Assembly: GCF_009695635.1 (NCBI RefSeq)
Contig: NZ_VUNN01000010.1
Coordinates: 1 to 64,000 of the forward strand
Source: Bullifex porci
GTDB taxonomy: Bacteria > Spirochaetota > Spirochaetia > Sphaerochaetales > Sphaerochaetaceae
DNA length: 64,000 nucleotides
Direction: 5' to 3'
How positions within the stretch are numbered: the first letter of the stretch is position 1; the number at the start of each line of letters is the position of its first letter. Position numbers and translations under genes: made by a program. The notes under the pieces were generated by a model that did no database searches, had not been told where the DNA came from, and saw only the letters and a program-made list of their open reading frames with translations. Shown here piece by piece: positions 58,763 to 64,000 of this stretch.

Positions 58763-59878
58763 CTACTTAATCTGGAATCTTGTTACATCGCCTGTTGCTG
58801 CGCCAGATGCTGCAAGAGCTTCCATTACTTCAGATACATATCTCTTGATATTATTTGTTGCATCATCATAATCATAGTCGATAACGTTTGTTGGGTCTAA
58901 GCCAAATTCATAAGCGATCTGTGGCTGCTCAGCGTTATCAAGTACTAGGAACTGATATGAACCATTATCCTTAGCAATGTTTACACAATCTGGAGAAAGT
59001 GCGAATTCAATCCAAAGCTTAGCTGCATTAGGATGCTTAGCTCCCTTAAAGATTGCTGTTGCACCAATTTCACATGTTGTACCAGATGATGGGAGAACGA
59101 GACCGATATTGTCATAGCCGTTATCTACGATTTGTGTGATACCATCGTGTAAGAAGCCAAGACCGATAACACATTCGCCTGTACCAACGTTCTTTGAAGG
59201 ACCTGAACCAGACTTTGTATAAACGTGGATGTTCTTATCAAGGTCTACTAAGTACTGAATACCTGCATCATGACCATACTTCTGGATAACTGTATTGATG
59301 ATGAGCTTAGCTGTACCAGCTGTGTTATAGTTAGATGTCCAAATTAAGCCCTTATACTGAGGATCTGTTAAGTCAGCAAAGTCTGTAGGAATCTTAACAC
59401 CAAGTCTAGCAACCTCATCCTTGTTATACATAATTCCTAAGATACCTGTGTAGATACCATACCATCTACCTTCACTATCCATATAAACTGGCTTTGTAAT
59501 GTGTTTAGCATTCTCAGCCTTATATGACTCTAAGAAGCCTTCTGCAGCAAGAACGTTATAAGGATCTGTTGTACCACCAAACCATACATCTGCTGATGGA
59601 TTACCCTTTTCCTCTTCAATCTTTGCCTGTACTTCACCTGTTGAAAGGCGCTGATATACAGTCTTAATTCCGTAAAGCTCTTCGAACTTTGCACAAGCTG
59701 CTGCAAGGTATTCTTCCTCACATGAGCCGTATACTACAAGTTCACCCTCTTCCTTAGCAGCCTGAACAAGTGGGGAATCATTTGTTGATGTTGTTGTTTT
59801 AGCAGTTTCAGAAGCACCCTGAGCAAAGAGTGATACTGCTAGTAATAGAACTAATAGAACTGATAATAGTTTTTTCAT
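58763..59878 (-). CDS. Ferric-type ABC transporter substrate-binding protein (AfuA/FbpA-like)
   Basis: A signal peptide (MKKLLSVLLVLLLAVSLFA, then QGASETA) precedes a 350-residue type-II binding protein: AAKEEGELVVYGSCEEEYLAAACAKFEELYGIKTVYQRLSTGEVQAKIEEEKGNPSADVWFGG and GIYTGILGIMYNKDEV. The order matches ferric/aminoethylphosphonate binders (AfuA, FutA, PhnS). Iron is the usual assignment but the ligand residues cannot be verified by eye. Shine-Dalgarno AAGGAG lies in the loop of a small hairpin. Confidence 0.9.
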   Translation of the reverse strand: MKKLLSVLLVLLLAVSLFAQGASETAKTTTSTNDSPLVQAAKEEGELVVYGSCEEEYLAAACAKFEELYGIKTVYQRLSTGEVQAKIEEEKGNPSADVWFGGTTDPYNVLAAEGFLESYKAENAKHITKPVYMDSEGRWYGIYTGILGIMYNKDEVARLGVKIPTDFADLTDPQYKGLIWTSNYNTAGTAKLIINTVIQKYGHDAGIQYLVDLDKNIHVYTKSGSGPSKNVGTGECVIGLGFLHDGITQIVDNGYDNIGLVLPSSGTTCEIGATAIFKGAKHPNAAKLWIEFALSPDCVNIAKDNGSYQFLVLDNAEQPQIAYEFGLDPTNVIDYDYDDATNNIKRYVSEVMEALAASGAATGDVTRFQIK

Positions 59879-59880
59879 TT

Positions 59881-59943
59881 CTTATCTCCTTTTGATAAGT
59901 TTTACCTGCAATTTAGGATAAATCAGCAACTAATCAAATGCAA
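59881..59943 (-). promoter_or_regulatory. Promoter and ribosome-site hairpin of the ferric-type ABC operon
   Basis: On the minus strand TTGCAT (59943-59938), 17 bases and TATCCT (59920-59915) form a likely promoter. Just before the start CTTATC and GATAAG (59899-59881) form a 6-bp stem whose loop AAAAGGA presents the ribosome site. No Fur-box-like sequence was seen. Confidence 0.52.
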
Positions 59944-60011
59944 GAAAAAACAATTTCTAAGTAAAAACTTTCACTATTTCAAAAAAATGTTCTAGTCTGT
60001 ATTCTTAAGCA

Positions 60012-60512
60012 ATGGAAATAATCAGAGTTAATAATACAAAAGATAAAGATGCATGGCTTTTATTTGAAAAGACCTATAATGAAATTGAAAACAAAGAGTT
60101 CTTTGCATTTGATAAAGAATACACTCCTCCAAAGGATGGATTTACATATAAAATATTTGATAACGATAAGCTTGTAGCCTGCTTTCTACTAACCTTCCCT
60201 CACCTTGATGAGGAAAATCTTGGTTATGATATTGGTCTTTGTGAGAAATATTTGTTAAAGGTTGCTCATATGGACTCTGTAGCTGTTGATAGCTCATATC
60301 GAGGTAGAGGATATCAAAATATCTTAATGAAAAAAGCCGAAGAGGATGCAATAAAGCTTGGATATAAATACTTAATGTGCACAATACATCCCGATAACAT
60401 ATATTCAATGCAAAATGCATTAAAGCTTGGTTATAAAAATATTTTAACTAAAGAAAAATATGGAGGGAAAATAAGAGCGATAATGCTTAAGGAAGTAGCT
60501 TCCTTTAGCTAA
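60012..60512 (+). CDS. GNAT-family N-acetyltransferase
   Basis: The 166-residue protein has the GNAT acetyl-CoA loop in HMDSVAVDSSYRGRGYQNILMKKAEEDAIKLGYKYLMCTIHPDNIYSMQNALKLGY. The substrate is unknown. Its last 12 codons lie in a 38-base sequence that is repeated at 61061-61098. The present ending VASFS appears to come from the junction; the second copy would read VASQGFCL and stop, so the C-terminus was probably altered by an insertion. Confidence 0.88.
   Translation: MEIIRVNNTKDKDAWLLFEKTYNEIENKEFFAFDKEYTPPKDGFTYKIFDNDKLVACFLLTFPHLDEENLGYDIGLCEKYLLKVAHMDSVAVDSSYRGRGYQNILMKKAEEDAIKLGYKYLMCTIHPDNIYSMQNALKLGYKNILTKEKYGGKIRAIMLKEVASFS
60465..60502 (+). repeat. Direct repeat, copy 1 (GNAT 3' end)
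   Basis: These 38 bases, starting GGGAAAATAAGAGCG and ending GTAGCTTC, recur at 61061-61098 with one mismatch. A further shared block CCTTTAGCTAAATC follows at once here (60502-60515) and after 12 extra bases in the other copy (61111-61124). Confidence 0.9.
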
Positions 60513-60577
60513 ATCCTCATTTTTGTTACCTAACTCAATATTTAAGTATTTTCACAGGCTTTTGTGTTTAATTTTGT

Positions 60578-60592
60578 GTCAATAATATTGAC
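60578..60592. promoter_or_regulatory. 15-base 7-1-7 dyad upstream of the toxin module
   Basis: GTCAATA-A-TATTGAC is a perfect inverted repeat. Its right half gives TTGACC (60588-60593), a possible -35, followed by the A/T-rich sequence TATATTATTTG (60605-60615) as the -10 region. A matching GTCAATAATAT occurs at 60930-60940 at the antisense promoter. The exact toxin promoter is not certain. Confidence 0.45.
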
Positions 60593-60623
60593 CTTCAATA
60601 AAACTATATTATTTGATTGAGAT

Positions 60624-60711
60624 GTGGCCTAACTCGTAGAGCGGTAGGCGTTTTTCACTCCATGTCGCCTGGATATGGAGGTTAACCTCCAAATCTTAAT
60701 GATAAGGAGGT
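60624..60711 (+). promoter_or_regulatory. Structured toxin 5' leader with mutually exclusive anti-SD hairpins
   Basis: AGGCG/CGCCT (60646-60650/60666-60670) form one stem. GGAGGTTAACCTCC (60677-60690) is self-complementary, and its right half ACCTCC (60685-60690) can instead pair with GGAGGT (60706-60711), which is the toxin Shine-Dalgarno. The SD is thus either free or masked. Leader blocks GTGGCCTA (60624-60631), TAGA-CGGT (60637-60645) and CACTCC (60656-60661) are complementary, in order, to 60865-60894 downstream, allowing 5'-3' folding. Confidence 0.6.
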
Positions 60712-60718
60712 GATAGTT

Positions 60719-60820
60719 ATGAATGATTATCAAATCATTGATTTAATAATTAGAATAACTGGATTAGTTATTTCAGCAGTAATGCTTGAAATAGCTATCA
60801 CTAAGAATAATCGCCACTAG
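60719..60820 (+). CDS. 33-residue hydrophobic peptide, probable type I (holin-like/Fst-like) toxin
   Basis: Reads MNDYQIIDLIIRITGLVISA, then VMLEIAITKNNRH and TAG. AAGGAGG lies 8 bases before the ATG, an ideal ribosome site. A single membrane helix (about 5-27) with a basic tail, a polar M-x-x-Y start and about 30 residues is the plan of the small holin-like and Fst/TxpA-type toxins. A convergent antisense RNA overlaps its 3' end. I do not recognise the exact sequence; the toxin role is inferred from architecture. Such peptides usually act by damaging the inner membrane. Confidence 0.72.
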   Translation: MNDYQIIDLIIRITGLVISAVMLEIAITKNNRH

Positions 60821-60899
60821 TCCTCTTCAATAGCTAGTGACGATTTATTTGGTTACTAAATCTTGGAGTGGAACACCGTCTATCGATAGGCCACTTCCT
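60803..60899 (-). ncRNA. Putative antisense antitoxin RNA (about 95 nt)
   Basis: From the minus-strand promoter at 60934-60906 transcription should start near 60899 and end after the stem at 60845-60809 (followed by ATTCTT). The RNA would be complementary to the last codons (TKNNRH) and 3' UTR of the toxin message, as in TxpA/RatA, BsrG/SR4 and par. Its 5' hairpin is GGAAGTGG...CCACTCC. Both the promoter and the 5' part resemble the toxin's own 5' region in inverted orientation. Confidence 0.6.
60809..60845. terminator. Bidirectional terminator shared by toxin and antisense RNA
   Basis: AATCG-C-CACTAG (60809-60820) pairs with CTAGTG-A-CGATT (60834-60845), one internal mismatch, with TATTT after it on the plus strand and ATTCTT after it on the minus strand. 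It overlaps the toxin stop codon. Confidence 0.75.
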
Positions 60900-60903
60900 T
60901 TTT
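60865..60903 (+). terminator. Second stem-loop with T run, downstream of the toxin
   Basis: GGAGTGG (60865-60871) pairs with CCACT-T-CC (60891-60898), the loop carries CTATCGATAG, and five T follow. On the plus strand it can end read-through toxin transcripts. On the minus strand it is the 5' hairpin of the antisense RNA. Confidence 0.65.
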
Positions 60904-60905
60904 AA

Positions 60906-60934
60906 ATAGTAATCTTTCAACTATCGTACGTCAA
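60906..60934 (-). promoter_or_regulatory. Antisense RNA promoter
   Basis: On the minus strand TTGACG (60934-60929), a 17-base spacer and TACTAT (60911-60906) form a near-consensus sigma-70 promoter pointing into the toxin gene. No open frame of note follows it. Confidence 0.72.
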
Positions 60935-61060
60935 TAATATAACTAACTTTACTCATAGAAACAAAGAGATAATTAAGTTTAATTCAGTACTTTAAATTTT
61001 AAGAAGAAATCCTAATAAAACCTAATATCACAATGCTATGAAACTAAAATATCTTATAGT

Positions 61061-61098
61061 GGGAAAATAAGAGCGATAATGCTCAAGGAAGTAGCTTC
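61061..61098 (+). repeat. Direct repeat, copy 2 (DUF2200 3' end)
   Basis: 37 of 38 bases match 60465-60502. Here the sequence is part of, and convergent with, the DUF2200 gene end (GKSLEKLLP matches the family C-terminus), so this copy is probably the ancestral site where the GNAT and DUF2200 genes once overlapped. Confidence 0.9.
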
Positions 61099-61424
61099 TC
61101 AAGGCTTTTGCCTTTAGCTAAATCATCAATTAGCTTATCAAGGATTCTTATATCCTTATATATAGGATCCTCAATAGCTTCTATTTTTATACCACAAATA
61201 CTACCCTTAACTAGATAACGTTTTTCATTCATACATGGTGCATTTACAAAGAAATCCTTATATGTGATATCAGATAGAAGAATGTTCTTTATTTTCTCTT
61301 CATCATATCCAGTAAGCCAGATAATACAAGCGATAACCTCTTCTTCACTTCTATTCTTTTTTTGAGCCTTAGCAACTAAGAGTGGATAAATTTTCGAGAG
61401 CTTAAAATTAAATAGCTTTTCCAT
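61083..61424 (-). CDS. DUF2200 family protein
   Basis: The 113-residue cytoplasmic protein has the DUF2200 blocks FKLSKIYPLLVAKAQKKNRSEEEVIACIIWLTGYDEEKI, FFVNAPCMNEKRYLVKGSICGIKIEAIEDPIYKDIRILDKLIDDLAKGKSLEKLL. The function of the family is unknown. ATG at 61424 (MEKLFNFKL) fits the family start. An upstream in-frame ATG at 61460 would cross the stem-loop at 61440-61457 and is rejected. No strong ribosome site is visible. Confidence 0.88.
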   Translation of the reverse strand: MEKLFNFKLSKIYPLLVAKAQKKNRSEEEVIACIIWLTGYDEEKIKNILLSDITYKDFFVNAPCMNEKRYLVKGSICGIKIEAIEDPIYKDIRILDKLIDDLAKGKSLEKLLP

Positions 61425-61439
61425 ATCTATAATATTAAA

Positions 61440-61457
61440 GCTTCCCCGAAGGGAAGC
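61440..61457 (-). terminator. Stem-loop after dctM
   Basis: On the minus strand GCTTCCC and GGGAAGC enclose a TTCG tetraloop, 9 bases after the dctM stop, followed by TTTAATATT. A probable terminator of the TRAP operon. Confidence 0.72.
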
Positions 61458-61466
61458 CAATATTAA

Positions 61467-62783
61467 TTAAAAGTTTGTTGGGATATATCCACCTAAGAGC
61501 TTTGGAATAATTAAGCTGATCTGAGGGATGAAGGATACCAACAAGAGACAGAGAATCATACAGCCATAGAATGGTAATGTTGCTTTTACAACCTTTTCCA
61601 TTGGAGTCTTACCAACAGCAGAACCGATGAAGAGTACAGCACCAACTGGAGGTGTAAGAAGACCAATACCACAGTTAAGTACAACCATGATACCAAACTG
61701 GATTGGGTCAAGACCACAAATACCTGTTGCAATTGGAAGTAAGATAGGTGTTGCAATCAAGATGATTGGAGCCATATCCATGATACAACCAAGAACAAGA
61801 AGGATAAGGTTAAGTAAAAGAATCAATACAATCTTGTTACTTGTAAGTGATGTGATAGCAGCTGCTGCCATATCAGGTACATGTAAGGTTGTGAGACAGT
61901 AACCAAATACAGAAGAGGTTGCAATCAAGATCAATACAATAGAAAGTGTATTGATACACTCTTCGAGAGCCTTCCAAACACCCTTCCAGTTAAGACCCTT
62001 ATAGATAAATACTGAAACAATTAAGGAGTAGATTACTGCGATAGCTGCTGATTCAGTAGCTGTAAATAAACCACCAACAACACCTACTACTACAATAATT
62101 ACAGCTGCGAGAGCCCAAATTGATTTTCCGAGCTGGATGATGAACTTCTTTAAGCTGAACTTCTCTCCCTTTGGATATCCTCTCTTAACAGAGATAATGT
62201 ATGAACCAATCATCAAGGATGCTGCTAAGAGTGCTGCAGGAAGATAACCTGCTAGAAAGAGGCTTCCTACTGAAATACCACCAGCAGTAGTTGCATAGAT
62301 TACCATGTTATGTGAAGGAGGTACTAAAAGACCTTCACAGGAGGATGTAATTGTTACAGCTGTTGAGAAGTCTGCATCATAGCCTTCATCAACCATCATA
62401 GGAATAAGGATAGATCCGAGAGATGCTGTATCAGCAGATGCTGAACCAGAGATACCACCGAAGAAGTAAGATGCTACAACGTTTACCTGAGCAAGGCCAC
62501 CTCTCATCCAACCTACACATGAGTTAGCAAGTGCAATGAGCTTATCTGAAATACCACCAGAGCCCATTAATACACCCATTGTAATAAAGAATGGAACTGC
62601 CATTAATGAGAAGGATGAAATACCCTTAACCATCAAACGACATACATCGTTTAGACTATTTCCCTGAACTAGCATACAAAATACTGAGGAAAGTCCTACA
62701 GCATATGCGATAGGGAAACGTAAGAAAATCATTACAAAGAAAGAGCCAAGGAGTACCAAAATAGCTAAAGATTGAGTATCCAT
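61467..62783 (-). CDS. dctM: TRAP transporter large permease DctM
   Basis: The 438-residue inner-membrane protein has about 12 helices and the TRAP landmarks RFPIAYAVGLSSVF, GGISGSASADTASLGSILIPMM, PPSHNMVIYATT and MDMAPIILIATPILLPI...LTPPVGAVLFIGSAVG. It imports an organic acid with a sodium gradient. It overlaps dctQ by one base. The ligand of this TRAP system cannot be assigned. Confidence 0.96.
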   Translation of the reverse strand: MDTQSLAILVLLGSFFVMIFLRFPIAYAVGLSSVFCMLVQGNSLNDVCRLMVKGISSFSLMAVPFFITMGVLMGSGGISDKLIALANSCVGWMRGGLAQVNVVASYFFGGISGSASADTASLGSILIPMMVDEGYDADFSTAVTITSSCEGLLVPPSHNMVIYATTAGGISVGSLFLAGYLPAALLAASLMIGSYIISVKRGYPKGEKFSLKKFIIQLGKSIWALAAVIIVVVGVVGGLFTATESAAIAVIYSLIVSVFIYKGLNWKGVWKALEECINTLSIVLILIATSSVFGYCLTTLHVPDMAAAAITSLTSNKIVLILLLNLILLVLGCIMDMAPIILIATPILLPIATGICGLDPIQFGIMVVLNCGIGLLTPPVGAVLFIGSAVGKTPMEKVVKATLPFYGCMILCLLLVSFIPQISLIIPKLLGGYIPTNF

Positions 62784-63316
62784 TATTTTTCCTCCTTAAC
62801 AAAGAATGCTTTAATATGGTTATAAATAGCTTCGAGTTCAAAAACAATCATTGCAAGTCCTGCAACTGGAACTGGTAAATACATCCAGAATCGGCTTAGC
62901 CATGGAAGTGAAACATAGAAGCCTCTGCTACCAAGTGTTGATGTATATCTCCAACCAACAATAAGCATGATAAGGCCAAGAGCAAGAACTGCAATATCTG
63001 CAATAATATCAAGTACAGCTAAAGCAGTCTTAGGGATATATCTATCAAAAGCTGTCATTCTAATGTGTGCACCACGTCTAATTGAAAGTGCTGCAGATAA
63101 TACAGCCATGTAGGACATACAGGTAAGAACTACCTCCTCAGTCCATGCAGGGTCTGTTAAGAATGGAATATATTGCCCTAGTAATCTTCCTGCTACTGCA
63201 TATGATGTAATAAGAATATCTGCAATGAGCAAAAGCTTACAAATGAATAGTACAATTTTGTAAGCCCAGTCATATGCAGGTCTAATCTTATCCATCGTTT
63301 CAAAAAATTTAGGCAT
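62783..63316 (-). CDS. dctQ: TRAP transporter small permease DctQ
   Basis: The 177-residue four-helix subunit contains the family block FLTDPAWTEEVVLTCMSYMAVLSAALSIRRGAHIRM (W-x-E-E...R-x-G-x-H-I). It lies between the binding-protein gene and dctM; about 75 bases with a strong stem-loop separate it from dctP. Confidence 0.93.
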   Translation of the reverse strand: MPKFFETMDKIRPAYDWAYKIVLFICKLLLIADILITSYAVAGRLLGQYIPFLTDPAWTEEVVLTCMSYMAVLSAALSIRRGAHIRMTAFDRYIPKTALAVLDIIADIAVLALGLIMLIVGWRYTSTLGSRGFYVSLPWLSRFWMYLPVPVAGLAMIVFELEAIYNHIKAFFVKEEK

Positions 63317-63342
63317 AAAATTTCTCCTAATTATTCGAAGTA

Positions 63343-63365
63343 AGGCGCGGAAATGCCCCGCGCCT
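63343..63365 (-). terminator. Intercistronic stem-loop after dctP
   Basis: A perfect GC-rich 8-bp stem, AGGCGCGG with CCGCGCCT, has a 7-base loop. It lies between dctP and dctQ without a strong T run on the minus strand. Likely message stabilisation or partial termination, as behind the other binding-protein genes of the window. Confidence 0.75.
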
Positions 63366-63391
63366 AAAAAACACTAACTATTTAATAAAGA

Positions 63392-64000
63392 CTATTTGAG
63401 GTCCTTAATCTTCTGATATAGAGCTGCGTTAGACTTAGTCTGCTCTGTGATAACCTTCTCACAAGCCTTAGCCCATGCAGACTTATCAGTAACTTCAACT
63501 ACGTTACAGCCTTCAGCCTTTAAGAGGTCAAGAACTTCATTCTCTTTAGCTTCAGAAATCTGAGCATTGTAAGCCTGTGTAAGTCTACCAGCTTCCATGA
63601 TAGCAGCTCTCTGCTCGTCATTGAGCTTATTCCATGCTGTATCTGTGATAACTGCCTGGATAGCACCAAGTGTGTGACCATCGAGGATAAGTGTGTTAGC
63701 AACTTCTGGGAAAGCGTTAGATCTGTAGTTAGCAATTGGCTGTTCAGCACCATCTACAACACCTGTCTGTAAAGCTGAATAGAGCTCACCAAATGATACT
63801 ACTGTAGGAGAAGCGCCGAGGCCCTGAACCATACCGTTCATAACTGGGTCGTTAGATACACGAATCTTTAAGCCCTTGAAATCAGCGATGCCCTTAACTG
63901 GCTTAACTGTAAAGAAGTGTCTGAAGCCCTCTTCACCATAGAAGATACCTCTGAGAGGAAGACCAATCTCCTGTGGCTCATTTAAGAATTCTGAAGCGAG
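63392..64000 (-). CDS. dctP: TRAP transporter substrate-binding protein DctP, N-terminus outside the window
   Basis: The open frame continues to the window edge without stop; 202 residues are visible, beginning LASEFLNEPQEIGLPLRGIF. DctP landmarks are VKPVKGIADFKGLKIRVSNDPVMNGM (with the ligand-binding Arg in KIRV), LGASPTVVSFGELYSALQTGVVDGAEQPIANYRSNAFPEV and the C-terminal helices. A Met at 63841 is internal and not the start. First gene of dctPQM. Confidence 0.94.
   Translation of the reverse strand, partial: LASEFLNEPQEIGLPLRGIFYGEEGFRHFFTVKPVKGIADFKGLKIRVSNDPVMNGMVQGLGASPTVVSFGELYSALQTGVVDGAEQPIANYRSNAFPEVANTLILDGHTLGAIQAVITDTAWNKLNDEQRAAIMEAGRLTQAYNAQISEAKENEVLDLLKAEGCNVVEVTDKSAWAKACEKVITEQTKSNAALYQKIKDLK

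Noticed and set aside
60631-60670. tRNA-like stretch (GTAGAGCGGTAGGCG resembles a D-arm)
   Set aside because: No acceptor-stem pairing and no T-arm GTTCGAAT-type sequence follow; the stretch is explained by the toxin leader stems.

Overview
The window is an AT-rich bacterial chromosome segment (about 35 % GC by eye) that most resembles a host-associated anaerobic spirochaete (Treponema/Sphaerochaeta-like). The basis is the exported binding proteins, whose signal peptides end in the spirochaetal style ...FAQGASE or ...FASGSKE, a diderm efflux system with TolC, and many TRAP, TTT and ABC uptake systems. No rRNA, tRNA or CRISPR array was seen.

Layout. 1-2855: a nest of mobile elements. An AraC-type regulator gene is split by a GC-rich tnpB element (IS200/IS605 type), whose 3' end is in turn split by an IS21-type element (istA, partial istB). 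2968-6205: a QueD-like pterin enzyme with a Fur-family-like operator, a CPBP protease gene broken by one stop codon, its HTH partner, a flavin-binding protein and a ferredoxin. 6336-22805: a large carbohydrate-acid/amino-sugar island with two xylose-isomerase-like epimerases, the TTT transporter tctCBA, nagA, a GntR regulator, divergent nagB, a TauE-like exporter, a creatininase-family hydrolase, a Gfo/Idh dehydrogenase, an ABC importer with two different permeases, an enolase-superfamily enzyme and a ROK repressor. The tctC and enolase/ABC operons share a nearly identical promoter. 22806-24884: relics (P-loop-like fragment, isochorismatase fragment, second left end of the tnpB element, unassigned scraps) and a DinJ/YafQ toxin-antitoxin pair.

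24885-40320: rRNA methyltransferase, oligoendopeptidase F, an AAA ATPase behind a helically phased repeat array, a MerR regulator with a 19-bp-spacer promoter driving a diaminopentanoate-dehydrogenase-like gene, a small ABC importer with a Crp-type regulator, and an AraC-controlled sugar ABC operon. That operon contains two paralogous stand-alone RarA/MgsA C-terminal-domain proteins and a phosphodiesterase. 40298-47398: an operon for a tripartite MacAB-TolC-type pump with its own histidine kinase and NtrC-type regulator. 47533-52652: ftsH-hslO-rlmKL. 52752-55854: TetR, a membrane-flavodoxin fusion, a UPF0251-NifX fusion and ung. 55889-59878: a ferric-type ABC importer.

60012-64000: a GNAT acetyltransferase gene, then a roughly 560-bp cassette flanked by 38-bp direct repeats, a DUF2200 gene and a TRAP transporter. 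The cassette has the layout of an unannotated type I toxin-antitoxin module: a 33-residue one-helix peptide, a Shine-Dalgarno sequence that can be masked by an upstream anti-SD, a convergent antisense RNA with a good promoter and a shared bidirectional terminator. This is the most interesting object in the window. A recurring theme is a stem-loop directly behind the substrate-binding-protein gene, seen in four separate transporter operons.
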